Below are positions 22,290-35,458 of a DNA stretch of 64,000 bases, in pieces; positions within the stretch are counted from its first letter, which is position 1; each line of letters starts with the position of its first letter. Origin of the DNA: Stictocephala bisonia (Eukaryota; Arthropoda; Insecta; Hemiptera; Membracidae); assembly GCA_035578905.1 (NCBI GenBank), contig JAQJVL010000124.1:339017-403016 (forward strand), in the 5' to 3' direction. The position numbers and the translations under genes are program-made. The notes beneath the pieces were generated by a model. The model worked only from the letters and a program-made list of their open reading frames with translations, made no database searches and was not told the DNA's origin.

Positions 22290-24430
22290 TTAGATGCCGT
22301 ATTCAATGTGAAATACAGACTTCTTGTAACGGTCATTGTTTTAATCAATAACTAAACTATATAAAATAGTAGGATCACCTCAATCAGTGACATAATATTT
22401 GGTTTCATTAGTATTTAAAAGTACTCTCCTATCCTCTGTTAGTAATGTAAAACTATACTACAAAGTATGATTAGTAATAACATAAATTCAAACTAGTATT
22501 CGATATAAACAACTTGGTTCAAAAACTTGTTTGTAAATTTTCCTAGTAGAGGATGGAAGCAAATGCAGAGGAATCAATAATGAATTGTGGTTTCATCTCC
22601 ACGGTTCCCGTCTCACTAATTGGAACAACGGGACGGGACTCTTTGTAATTAGGAAATATGGCATTATTTAACACTGAAATTTCATTCAGATTTCATTACT
22701 GATTCCAAATTAAACTTTATAATGTTTCAGTTTTGCCTTTAAATATAATATTAATATGATTATGACAAATGGTGTAATTCAGTATTTTCATGAAACAGTT
22801 TTTGCTGCTTAACGAACTCTGAACATTTGAATGAACATAAATGATTAGGTTTAACAAAGTTCGTAATGAATCTTAATATAGTTTTTTATAAAAAGGTTAA
22901 AGAAACAAGTGCTATAATTTTATATAAATTTTATAAGAAAACAAAGCAACAAATAAGATAGTTTTCCAAATCGTAAATATTTTCCACTATCTATAGCGGA
23001 AAGTTTTTAAATTGATGAAGTCAGTAGTTAGTAATATAAAGTTGTATATGTTAATACTGTTATGTTATTAAAGATTCTAAGCGTATTTAAAAAAAAAAAC
23101 CATGTTTACATTTCCTGAACACATTTTCATTAAACTGCATCATTTTAAGAATTTGGCAAGTATTTCTAAATGGATTACCAGAACAGATTAAAATAAACAC
23201 AAACCATCTGGAGAAGACAGTTATTATATTTATTGACTTGAAATCCTTTTTAGGGGGTGAGGATGTGAATACTGTAGCAGGTGGTACAAAGTCAATAAAC
23301 TTCGTGACACTTGAAGGGATGCGTGTATCAAGGGGAAGATGTCTCCTTTTGGTCGCATAAACCCTTATGTGAAAGAAGAAGGAGGAAACATCGGACTCAA
23401 GTAAGTGTACTATGGGGAAATTATGTTTTTAAATGTAGAAAACACGTAAACTTATTATTTTTAGAAAAACTCTTCGCCTATGGCTTTAAATTGTTTACCA
23501 AATATTTGCGTATTATATTTTGGTCAGTATTGCAAGAAAAACAACATACATATGTTGTTTAAATGTTATAAAACCAAAATCATCACATATTTTTATTTCA
23601 TAATGTTTCGAATATGTAGAATTAGTGTGGAAACTGTAATTACATAAACATATTAAAGAGTTAATCTTAACAATATTAACTGATTTAATGTTGATGGTTA
23701 TAATTTGATTTCCTGAGGATTTTAACAATCTTAACAAATTGATTGTATTAGTTCAACTTGACTTCCATATCAGCTTAGCATATGTTATCCTGAACTATAG
23801 GTTCGTAATAGACGTGTAATATTTATATTAGGAATAATAAAATGCCTCTTAACCATTAAAAAAGGAAAATATGTTTGTTATTCGTTTTTTTATCTTTATA
23901 TATAAGTTTTCCACACTTAACACGAATCGAAACAAAATTTTTACATGAGTACACAATATCCCTTGAGGACACAAAAATACGTGAACCGTGTCTTATTGCG
24001 TGCATTTTTCAGTATGACAAAATACAAGTTTGCATAAATGTTTTGCCGTTGGGCCTGCCATCAGGCTAAGATTCAATTTTAAAGTAGTTTTTACTTTTAA
24101 ACAGGTTTTAATATTCGTGTTAAATTGAGTTTTGGGTCTCCGAGAGGGCTGGATAGTACAGAACAATGTATGCAAATTCATATTTTGATGGTTATTAGTT
24201 CCATCAATTCATATTCAGAATAGTTTCACTGATTCAGGAATTATTCATTATATTAGTTCTCACGATACTTACGCGTACGTAAAAGTTTTTTCAGAATTTT
24301 TTAAAAACATTTTAGTGTTAAAGTAAAAAGTGCTGCCAGCCTGAAAGGTCTTCCATATTGTCAAAGACGACAAGTCCAAGGGTTTTAGGATATTTTAAAA
24401 TAATAGCTTTTCTGAAGCTATTAAAAACTA
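22290..24430 (+). repeat. Segmental duplication, copy B part 3
   Basis: This is the partner of 17590-19690. Similarity starts at about 22293 (AATACAGACTTCTTGTAAC just after) and fades after a shared ATATTGTCAA.GAC and GGTTTTAG block near 24360-24420. Many short indels separate the copies, none in multiples of three as far as I can see, which is consistent with non-coding DNA. Confidence 0.85.
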
Positions 24431-24689
24431 ATCGAGACAAATCTCTTTTAAGTGATGTTATAAATATCATAAGAGGCTGATTCACAACAGAATATCACAT
24501 ATTTTCATTAAATAGAAGTACAGTATTCTATACATTTGTGCAATCTGGTACAAAGCTTGTTGAAACTGTTGGGACCAGGTAGTACCAATAAGAACAAGTC
24601 AACCATTTTTTATGTATATTTTAGCAGCCTAACAAATTTACTTTTACTATGTGATTTTTTAATTCCTTCGTCAGTACATTTAAAGTTAG

Positions 24690-24833
24690 GCAAGTCACAG
24701 AGAATTATACTGTAGACATCTCAACTACGGACTGCCACAAGGTTCCGTTATGGCTCTCCTTTTATTTGGATTCTACCCTTTCAACATTCCTACCAAAGAA
24801 ATGACGATTGGTTTCCTTCATAGATGGTTTTAA
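24690..24833 (+). pseudogene. Reverse transcriptase scrap of a LINE
   Basis: A 47-codon stretch in one frame reads NYGLPQGSVMALLLFGFYPF followed by a short tail, ending at TAA 24831-24833. GLPQGSV plus the following hydrophobic run is the conserved RT palm motif just before the catalytic (F/Y)ADD box. The ADD box itself is not recognisable and the frame breaks, so this is a small decayed fragment. No LINE 3' end or target duplication is visible around it. Confidence 0.65.
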
Positions 24834-26169
24834 AATGACATAAATGTATTAACATTACAGTATAAGTACTTTCTATATTAGTTTTTCCTTTCATTTTGTA
24901 GTTTTATTAATAATAAAATTACTATAAAAATTACATTAAAAACATTATATTAGTAGTTTACCTAGAGCAAATCTTAGTTTTGAGTTATTACACGCAATTT
25001 GCCATTTGAAATTTGTTTTAAGTCAAATCACACTGTTCAGTTTTCCATGTTTGAAATTTCTCAAACAAATGGCAAATATTTATAAGTAAAATTATTTATC
25101 CGAACTACACAAAAACTATATAAAATGTAAATTATGAATAAGTATTATTAAGTCAAAAATATTCTATTCAAACAGTTGAATAATATTCATATTAGTTAAG
25201 CTAATGAATTTAAAATTAAGTATTATTTGTGTATTGTAACTATTTATATTTTAGAAAGGATGCAATTCAAACTAAAATATTTCGTAACAATTTCCCCAGG
25301 AATTGGTTAGTCAATTTAGACAACGATGAAAACTAAGTGCTGGAAATTTGTGAAACGCTGGCGAGGCTAATTAAATAAAAGCCTTGTTTATTTTGATGGA
25401 AGCAAAGTATCAACTTTAATAGACCGTTAGTACTTTTTATTACTATCTTTTAGTTCTTAGCTGTTCCTTTTTAATATGATTATTTAATTAATACTTTAAA
25501 AATGTTAAATAACGACATACTTTACAATTGTTATAACTGATTTAATAAGTTTTTAAGTGTTATATTTATCAAACCCGTTTAAGTAAGAATTGAACTACCG
25601 AACTTCTCTATTGCATTAAAATTAACGCCTTACCCATAGTTTGTTGAAGACTAATTGTATTTTTTAACTTAATAATTTGTTTAAAAGATATATTTATGGA
25701 ATTTAAAAATGTCAGGACGATCCCGAGACATTTTCACTGTCAATTATTATTTGGTTCGAGATTTTTTGGCTCATTTGAGCATGTTTGGTGTTTCGTTTAT
25801 TGTAATTTCGGTATACCAAATTGTTTATTGTAATGCCAAAAAAATCATTGGAGACATTTTTAGTAATCTTTTGATAACAATCTTTGTAGTGAAAATATTG
25901 TATAAATATCACCATAAGTAAAGTTATAAATAGTTCTAGCATAGTTCGTGTTTTACAGAGGAGAAATGAAACGTGGCCTTTTTGTAATACATGAAATAAT
26001 GTGTGGTACTTCCTTTTTTTTTAATGCATTTGTATAATAGCATTGACTATAGAAAAAACCATATACACCAAGTAATGGATTTATAGTAGAAGCATGCTTG
26101 TTCTGCTATCTGACGGTGAATGGTCTTAAATAACCACTCGCATAACTATTTTACTTACTTTTAACTTAG
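24834..26169. other. AT-rich spacer
   Basis: No gene is called. The overlapping frames at 25709-25942 on both strands have no recognisable family. A patch near 25340-25480 weakly resembles 30890-31040 (AATTAAATAAA, CTTGTTTATT and neighbouring blocks). Confidence 0.4.
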
Positions 26170-26320
26170 CTTTTAGTCACTTCAGCGTGTGCTAGTGACA
26201 ATTAAATAGATATAAAGAAAGAAGGAGAGGGATAGAGCTGAAGAGAGATATACAAAGAGTGGCTACTAGCGCTACCTGTGAAAACAGAACATGAACTAAG
26301 CTGTCACAGAGCAGGAAAAC
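26170..26320 (+). repeat. Dispersed repeat, inverted relative to 4425-4550
   Basis: Shared ordered blocks are CACTTCAGCGTG, CTGAAGAGAGA, GCGCT, CTGTGAA and ACAGAACA. This copy has an internal insertion of about 45 bp relative to the other. Confidence 0.55.
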
Positions 26321-28077
26321 CGGCTTAATGGAACCCATATGGGTGGACAGTTTTCTTCTTTTTACCCGCAATGATATAGAGAGAGTTGAGTTTAATATAT
26401 AGAGTATGTGGGTGGGTACTTAAATGAAATATTTTTTTGGACTAAGGAATGATGGGGGGGCTCACATTTGAGTATGAGGTTAGCTTGTATTAACTCTACT
26501 ACGAGGCCATATGTTGAAATAGACAGACAAGCAGAAGGGATATTATCTATGTTGAATAGAAGGAATTCAAGAAAAATAAGAGAGTAGAGAACCAATCAAC
26601 GATGCAACTCCCCCCTCCATCCCTATAAATAACTATTCCACACCTCGATTACTCACCAGGTGAAAAGAACGATCATCATCCTATAGCTTTAATAATTTTT
26701 AACTAAAGTATTTTTACTCCACGTTATCTCACCCTCTTCTGTTCTAAATCCAAGTTCTTGGATTAAACTCGTACGCCACAGTTCCGAGTCAAATCTCTTA
26801 TTATATAGACATTTGTATAATTTCGAAATTTATAAATATAAAGTTACTAAAACCTTAAAATTAATGTTCAAAGCCTTATAATAACTTCTTCCATGGTGAA
26901 AAAGATGAAATTTATATATCTGTTCTTCCCTATAACTAAAAATAAAGTATGAACAGTGACTTACGTCCACACTATTTGGCCTATTTTGTACTGAATTTGT
27001 TAGATCTTTCGTACATCGAATCTCAAATACGATCCCAAAATGTCCAGTATGTTATAATTGTAGTACTAATGAAACGTTATTATTAAATATAATCACAAAG
27101 GAACATTTATTAATAGCTAAAAATATTTAAGTTCATCTGTCTTCAACCTTAAATAAACTGTTGCTTCTTGTTTCAGCCTAGTGCGCAGCTACGACTACGA
27201 CTAGGTATTTGTGATTACGTTAAAAAGTGGTTTTAATAGAAAGTTAGCTACTCATACAAAACAAATAAGAATACAGTATTAGCGTAACTAATTATTTCAT
27301 CATTTACTTATAAATGACCATATAATGCGGTAAAAGCCATCAATTTATGGTGATGAATTAAAGTACAACTATCTGTGAAAGACGGTCAAATGTCAGTAAC
27401 ATACCTTATACTCATGTAAGCAACGTATACCTACCACAAAATTTGCTTGTATGTAAATATCTATGGAATAAACTATAAATATACACTAGAGTTGCTATAA
27501 ACATTTATTAAAATGTTAATTCTGGTTAGACAGACATAAGTTTTGTGACATAAAGGACACACTGGGGAGTATTACAACCCATTCATATAAACCACATAAC
27601 TATTTTAATTTTGCACTTTTTGGGGGGAATTTTACGTCTCAAATAATACAATGGCTTCTCTGTAAAGTCAAACAATTGAATTAAACACATTTTGATCATG
27701 TTTATAGCATTTTGTATCACTTTTAAGATAGAAGCTACAAAAGATGTAGCTCATAATAAGATCATTTCAAAAAATGTCAGCAAATAAAAATATTACTACA
27801 AAAACAATGTTTAACAAGTATGTACGAGTCATATTTGTTATTAAATGAAACAACAAACAAAACAATTCGTATAAATATCATGGCCAGGGGGACAAAGGCC
27901 TCAAATATATATTATTATAATACGAAATGGTTCTAGAAATTTCTGCATAATTTCTATGTTTGTGATTTGAGTGTAATGGTTCTTCAAGTAAAAAGTTAAA
28001 TCGGTAATAATTTCATTTTGTTGTACCTAAAAAAAATGAGTAAAGGCACTAAAACTATAAAAGCACTAAAATAAATG
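26321..28077. other. AT-rich spacer
   Basis: Nothing recognisable. A seven-base G run occurs near 26454-26460. Confidence 0.4.
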
Positions 28078-28135
28078 TTTTTTATTTTATTTTATTTTTT
28101 TATTTTATTTACTAAAAAAAAAATAAAATGTTAAG
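28078..28135. repeat. TTTTA-type microsatellite with A-rich inverse
   Basis: TTTTATTTTATTTTATTT-type sequence is followed by an A-rich AAAAAAAAAATAAAATG, giving a weak hairpin. Confidence 0.7.
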
Positions 28136-28617
28136 ATAAAAGCCACACTGGGATGTCAGACTCCTCAAAAAGAAAATAAAGTTATCTAGTGACTCACAGA
28201 AATAAGTGACAGAAACACTGACTGTCTATGGTACCTGCAGGCAGTGGTGCTAATTGAATATACATGAAAGAGTAAATCCACTTTCAATAAATACTAGAGT
28301 AAAATTAAAATTAATTTTCATGGGATTTGTCACAACCAAGTGTGTCTTAATTTAAATGTGAGAATCTTTAAATGTACATATAACCAAAATAACATTACCA
28401 TAAATACACCAGTACTATTGGCCTAGTTCTGTAGTCTAAATTAAAAACCTTAATATTAGTTACAATAATGGCTAACGATATTTACATAATTTGTGTCAGT
28501 CACTCTTACTTCAAATATAAAAAATATTTCTGTCAATTAATTTTCATCAGGGTTAACTAAACGGTTTTAATGCCATCAGTAAAACCTTTCAGCAACCCGA
28601 GCTGTTGGCAAATTCAG

Positions 28618-28820
28618 GTGCATTAATTGAGTAGATGCATCTCCTCATACTCTCTTGACTAATTGGAACAGGGAAATGAAACTTATTAATTGACAGATGG
28701 AAATGTTGGATTTAGACTGTTTGGTGACATATTAATTGCATAAGTGACTTCCTGATATGTTTAATTGAACAACCTAACATGTTAAAGACAATTTGGCGTT
28801 TACTCTCATCTAATTAGAGG
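28618..28820. other. Cluster of TAATT(G/A) motifs, possible third duplicate copy
   Basis: Six homeodomain-type cores (ATTAATTGA, CTAATTGG, ATTAATTGACAG, ATTAATTGCAT, TTTAATTGAAC, CTAATTAGAGG) occur in about 200 bp. CTAATTGGAACAG and its flanks also resemble 17915-17965 and 22615-22665, so the cluster may reflect a third, very diverged copy of that block rather than an enhancer. Confidence 0.3.
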
Positions 28821-29079
28821 AAAGCATTATTAAATAAAGGTAAATAAAAGTGTTATAGGAACACTTAAAATTAAAATCCATAGTTGAAATTAATAATTTG
28901 TTAAATTAAACTCATTTTGTTAAAATAAAAACTGTAATTAACAAGTATTCTGAATGTATGTAAAACGTCTATGAGAGTGTTTTTAGTACCGAAATACACC
29001 GCTTTTTATCAAATCGATACCAACAGGAAAAAAATTGTCTCTAATTTAATTAGACAAAATCAATATATTACAACAGGGG

Positions 29080-29160
29080 AACACCCCTGCACGCTTCATG
29101 TGCCGACCGTATCACTCGTTGCACTCTGGACCTTCGGACTCGGTTTGGGACTGACTCTTG
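29080..29160 (+). repeat. GC-rich short repeat, related to 10846-10920
   Basis: It starts ACACCCCTGCACGC like the 10.8-kb copy, followed by TGCCGACC, TCACTCGTTGC and CCTTCGGACTCGG. The two copies are in the same orientation. The 85-codon frame at 28971-29228 is not supported as a gene. Confidence 0.5.
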
Positions 29161-29646
29161 AGTGTATCAAAAGTAGAAGGACGGCAACAAAACAAATATT
29201 TAGTATCGTATTTTTTTACAAATTGTAGTTTTGTCATTACAAAATAAACAGGTATTTTTAAATCCATATAAAAATACGCAATATTTACACCAGCGCAAAC
29301 ATTATAAACACAAACAATTGTTATATGTATTAATTAAAAAATAGTACTGATAGAAAACCATTGTATTTTTAGTGCCAGTGAGGTAGAGGCTAGATAGTTT
29401 GTTTAGATTTCCCTTAATTATCCAACCGCTCTTGGCACGTCACCCTCAAAATGAATGTAACTAAGCTATCTTATCATCTCCCAAGGACGAAATATTTTAT
29501 GGGGACCGGTTCTTTCAAGGATTTTCCTTAAGGATTGGAAGTGAAATTTGTCAATGGTGGAAAAAAATATGGAAACGCTTTCACAACTTTTGTATGACTT
29601 CACTTGTAAATGTGTACGTGAAAAGTTAATGGTATTGACTTACTCG

Positions 29647-29775
29647 CCCAGCCACCCATTCGCATACAGTGGTTTTGACCCACCCACCCACCCATACACG
29701 TACAGGGGTATGACCCACCTTCCCATACACGTACAGTGGTACTGACCCACCCACCCACCCATACGCATACAATAA
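29647..29775. repeat. 32-36-bp minisatellite, four copies
   Basis: The units are built on CCACCCATACACGTACAGTG followed by a GGTACTGA-type end. Copies vary (CATTCGCATAC, CATACGCATAC). The core also occurs once in the left arm of the inverted-repeat element at 16040-16770. Confidence 0.8.
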
Positions 29776-31363
29776 TATTAAGATCTACTGTACATCATAG
29801 TTACAAAGAACATACTTTTTGACGCCATTAATGACTCTTCATCATTTCAGGGGGACGGCCCACGAGGAGTTGAACGAAAATCTTCAACTTAAGCTCAGCT
29901 CGCGTTTGGTATCAAATGAACGGTCTATTCAAGATAAATTAATTACCACAAGCCGGTGTTCGAAAAGTTTATCCTTTCCAGAGTAGTGGTCATTTGAATT
30001 TCAAAGAAACTAATTTGAACAATATTATTTCTCCACTTTTTAACGGTTTTAAGTAAATTATTCTTATGAAAAAGTATACTTTATAGAACACAATTATTTA
30101 AAAAATTAAGGTATCAAGTTTTCTATGGAAAAAAATAACTTTTATATGAAAACGTTTCTATTTCTTCCCACCCTGTATAGTTTCAATTATAAATGTACAA
30201 CAGAAATAAAATAGTGACATATTTACAATAGATGTAAAAATGCGTAATTCTAAACTAAACATATTCGTGCATCAATGAAATATATTAAATATATATACTA
30301 TTTTTATTTGACACCTGTTATATAAACGCTTAGGGGTTTTCAAAATTACAAAGTTAATGTTATCAATGACACCAATACATAACGTACTTGCCAGGCGGTC
30401 TAGAACAAGTTTGGTTTGGAATAATTGTATATTTAAGGAGTTTTTCTTGTAAAAATCAATGGATAATTGAGCTACAACCTCAAACAGCTTTTTCATTTCA
30501 TATTACAAAATATCTATACATATCCTATATAGATTCCATCACCAGATATTAGAGCTAATAAACGTAAAGTAGATTGTTGTTTTATTCCTTTGGACTAACA
30601 CTGCTCCTCGTTAGTTTTGTACTTCACATTGACGCAGTTGTACCTTGGCTTGATAAAAAAATAATTATATAAATATGTTATTGATAAATAATATATTATT
30701 TATAAAGAAAAATAAAATGTTCAGTATGAATTCGATGAAAAATACGAAACTAGACTGTTTTAATTTTGTAATGTTTCATTAAAATAATTCAAGGAAGAAT
30801 TTTTGTTAGGTTAAAAACGTAACATTTCCTTTTGTGACTTTTGAGTTTGGGTGGAAAATTTTAATTTAGAAGGTATGTAAACAATTTTCTGAGAATTCAA
30901 GGAACGACGAAGGGGATAATTAAATAAACATCTTGTTTATTGGGTTGTTAACAGGGGAAGAAAGATAATAGGCCATTACAGTTTTACATTATCAAGGTTT
31001 ATACTTATTTGTTCCTCTGGTATATGGGTTGACATAACAATTTATAGTTCTTGACGTTCTAAAAGTCACATAAGACTAATATTGCACATTTGTTCGCTTA
31101 AGATTAATTTGACATTTATTTACTTGTAAAATGGAGCTAGATTTAAATTTAGAACATGAATATAGATGTTTAACATATTTAAAACTATAATATTGTGTTA
31201 TTTTGAAAACTATCAATAAAAAGTGATAATATTATATTTAAAAATAGTAATTACTAACTACTTATTTCAGTTATATTTAGACCTCTTAAGGGTAATAGTT
31301 TTGTAATAGTAAAAACTAAAATAAACACAATAACCCGGACCAACTGATCCAACAAGGTAAAAA
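29776..31363. other. AT-rich spacer with a possible transposon end
   Basis: CCACCCTGTATAG at about 30169-30181 looks like the CAGGGTG-type end of an inverted-repeat transposon, but I could not find its partner. Similar ACACCCTGTATATAT occurs at about 42033. Confidence 0.35.
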
Positions 31364-31435
31364 CATTAAGGTGGTTGTTCGCTCCACGAAAAACACTGAA
31401 AACAGTTTTCGTGGAGCCAAACTACTAACTTAATG
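31364..31435. repeat. 72-bp palindrome
   Basis: GCTCCACGAAAA (31381-31392) is exactly inverted at 31406-31417, and the flanks CATTAAG / CTTAATG extend the pairing to 31364-31435 with mismatches. Confidence 0.85.
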
Positions 31436-33169
31436 TCTGTTTCGATGATTCGGTCCGTTATAATCAGCGTATTTTGACCCTTGAAGTGCCGTTTGATAGA
31501 TGAAGAACTGTTCTAGTGGACCAACTACAAAATGCAATTACAAAAATAAAATACTTGACTAATTCCAAATCACCTTTCAAATTTCCGAGTAAAAAACACA
31601 GGGGAATAAAAACAGTTTCTCATTTCAAAATTTCATGTGAAATTATACAAGAATATGACCTATTTTACAAATTCAAATAAATATCATTGTAAAAAAATTA
31701 CAACTGCCTCTGGATTAGCAAAGATTATGTGCTGATGTAGATATAAAATAATATCTTTAATTCATCTAAAGATTTCATTGTAATACCAAAACATGTCGTG
31801 AAGTAATAAAGAATAACTTTAAATTTAAACTGTTCACTGGTTGGTTATACTACAGGCTCAATATTGTAATTCATATTTATTTTAAATATCACATCTACAT
31901 ATAGCATTAACATTTATTCTAACACTACAAATTAAACATGACACATAAAACTATATGATATTTTAATTTATAAAATATTTAATTGAGAAGATCCTTCTTA
32001 ATATTTTTAAATAAGGAAAAAGAATAAATACTTTACAAAAGGTATATAAAATGTTTAGTATCTTATTAACTCAAAATAGTTTAACCTCAGTCCACGAATA
32101 TAATGACTATTATTACTGTAGTATAACCTTACAATAATAATGAGACTTAGCATAGTCATACAACCCTGATCGTATGTGTCGTAATATTATATCAATAAGT
32201 CATCCATTTAGCTGTTTAACCACTAAATGAGTCGAATTTGTAAAATATGCATCAAATCATTTTTACATAATTTTCTTGAGGGACGTTTTTTGTATTGATA
32301 AAACCACGTATAGTATACTCGTCAAATATTGAATATTTAGCAAAACCATGTTTAATTAAAAATACAATTGTTGACCACTAACTTTTGATCCGGAGGTGCC
32401 TTTTTTACGATTGGCCAAATATATACGATTAGACTTTAATTTAACGTGATTGTACATTAACTAATCATTGTTGGGATGTCAATATTTATATCAATCGTGA
32501 ATAATAATATCGAGAATAATAAAATGAAACATTGTGTCCATTTTAGTGATGTCCACAATACATTCTGTAATATTTTTTAAGTGAATATCTGTTTAATGTA
32601 TTATTTGGCCTATTTAATTTTTTATAGGCCACTTGATGTTAAAAAAACTATGACTATTTTTTTTTTTAACTTCTAATGCCTTGTTACAAAAGTGAGCTTC
32701 ATTTCTCAAAATAAGATAAATAATTTGAATAATATCTTAGAGTATATGATATTTAACGAAAATTAGGCAATTTTATTTATTGTGTCGTAGATACACAATT
32801 GCATATAAACACTAGTCAATACATAGGTTAATCACAATTAGTTAATTAAATATATAAAATAAACATGTCTTGCTAATTTGTAATAAACTAATATATTTTC
32901 AGCACTTAACCAAATAGAATTGAAGAAATCATTAAAATATATATAATTGTAAATATAATTATTTTAGGTATTAATTATATTAAGAATCAATATAAACTCA
33001 ATACTAGTAAAACGTCAATTAAGTTTATTTGAATAAACAATTAAGTATAAACAATAAGTCATAGGAATGAAATTTATACAAAGTTATGAAGAGAAAATAA
33101 ATTATAAGAACCTGTCACAAAAGTTTATTTTAAAAGTAAAATAAACAACTTTTACGAGAGATATTTTGA
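31436..33169. other. AT-rich spacer
   Basis: Nothing recognisable. Confidence 0.45.
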
Positions 33170-33300
33170 AGCGGCTTTCAAGGAAATGAACAGCTTACCA
33201 GCAAATCTGCTCTAAAAGGTATCTGAAATATTGAACATATTTCCCGTTCAAAACCGTTTGTTATAACTTACCGTGAGGCTGCGACTTGTTGTTAAAGTTT
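33170..33300 (-). repeat. Dispersed repeat R45, minus-strand copy
   Basis: The reverse complement has TTCAATATTTCAGATACCTT and AGCAGATTTGCTGG, aligned with TCAATAATTCAGATACTT and GCCAGATTTGTTGC at 53310-53355. Confidence 0.5.
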
Positions 33301-35458
33301 ACGAAACGTATACACTGTTAAGGAAAACATGGACAACATAACCTGACAACAAAATAAGAAAATCCAATTAATTTAACCAAATAAATAAGGAAAGAATTGT
33401 TATTTATGTCTGAATGGTAGAAAATAATAATATTCTTACATAGAGCTTATGGGGATTAAATGACTGAACGTAAAACTATAAATGATTTATTAAAAAGTTG
33501 ATAAATCTAAATTGATTTAAATCAATATAAAATCATTGAATTTCCTTATACATATGGGTATAATCTAAAGTAACTATATATGTAAAGGATTCCAATGAGA
33601 CCAAGTGATTAATTGTATGACCTCTAGAAGCAAAGAAAATAATGTTCCATGTAACTGATAAGAAATTTGTTTCTTGAAAACATAAAATTCTAAAATCTAT
33701 CAAACTTATAGGAAACATTCCTATCAACCACACATTAAAATATAAATGCACTGCATGAACGGGTATTTTAGTAATAACGGTAAATTTAATGTACAGTGAA
33801 AACTAGTTAAAATTCCTGTACTTGTGTTGTTCCAACTAAGATAAAAATATTAGAAGTTATAATAAAATGTTGAAGTTCATATTTCATAACGCAAAATTAA
33901 ATAAGAAAAACTATGGTATGATTTTAGTGTTCATAGGTCTCTTAGTTTCTTAGAAAAGAATCGTCAAACTTGGGTGCTCATAACTTCTGCGCCGACAGTA
34001 AATATAACTTAAAAGGAAATAAATTAAATAGTAATCGAAGATTGATCATATTTTTGTTGATTACTCACTTGGGACTTACCTACAAAATACTTCAACAATC
34101 AGATAAGGGAAGTACAATAATGAACTAATAACAATGTTCTGTATAACGGATTACTTCAAAAACTAATGTAATCTATCACAATTATTTATTAATTTTTTGT
34201 CCGAACCTTTCCTTAGTTGTTCAATTCTTACTAAGAAGTTAAACCTAAACGTGCAAATATATTACATATTACAAAAAAAATAAGCTGTTAAAAAGCCTAA
34301 CGTAAGTAAGTAAGAAAGCTATTATATCTTTGTATTATTATATGTGATATATTTATAACATCTTACGCTTATTTTTAAGCTAAAATATTTTCAATAAACC
34401 ATATATCACTAAACATTTTTTAAACTAAATGATTGTCATCAAATTACTCCTGACAAACCCTATTTTTAAGAATAAATCCTCAATTATTATTTATTTATTT
34501 TTGTGGCTCTAATTTAATTTTGTTTAAGACTTTAGTTAAATCAATATTATTGGAGAATATGATACAGAGGATCTTTTAAGGTGTTTTTTACTTAATTATA
34601 TTATTGGAAATAAAATTATGACTTTATATTCTGCACTGCCCAATCAAATATACAAACATTTTGTTAATAAATATTTCTTACTGCTTCAAATAATTACAAT
34701 ATTAATTTTACAAACATATGCATCCAATAAAAATAGATTTATAAAATTGTCATAAACATCCCATAGAAAAAAATTACATTTTCAAAAAAAAATACACCGT
34801 GTTCAGAATTATTCTAATGTTAATGTACATTTATAATTTATAGTAATTTTCATAAAATTCAGTATCTTATGGCCACAAATTAGATGTAAATGTAATTAAA
34901 AATGACCTAATTGTGGTCTTAAGTTAAGTTTTCGGAAATAAATGAGGAACGAAGTTGAATTGGAAAACAAAAATGCAAAACTGTTGAATCTATTTAACTC
35001 TCAATACATGGTTAGTTCACAGGCACATGATATTTTTTGGTTCCTTTTTAAATATAATCTACTTTATCTAGATTTATTTTTAATTAATTTACTATCTCAG
35101 ATTCAATTGTTAAAGATTCAACAACAGTAGCTTTAATTCTTATATTCTTTGGCTGTCAACAGAAATTAATTTTCCCTTGATCAGTATAAATGTTCAAAAC
35201 ATTATGTACTATATAGTCTGTCTTAACAACAACAAAACCACTGTCTCCGTATTTATGGTTCTGATTATAAATGGACTTTTATCTATAATATTTTATTGAA
35301 GTGTAACATATCAAATAGTGCACTTAAATTCTTGTTAGCACTTTAAATAAATAATATTTGTATGTCAAAATACGATATCTTGGAATGGGAAAACAGAAGA
35401 TATATAATTAATGCCTTTACAACATTTGTTTATTTTCAAAACACTAAAGCAATTTTAA
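33301..35458. other. AT-rich spacer
   Basis: No gene or structured repeat is recognised. Frames at 33533-33751 and 34942-35130 have no family features. Confidence 0.45.

Noticed and set aside
25709..25942. Overlapping frames on both strands of similar length
   Set aside because: Antisense overlap with no family similarity; the stretch simply lacks stops.
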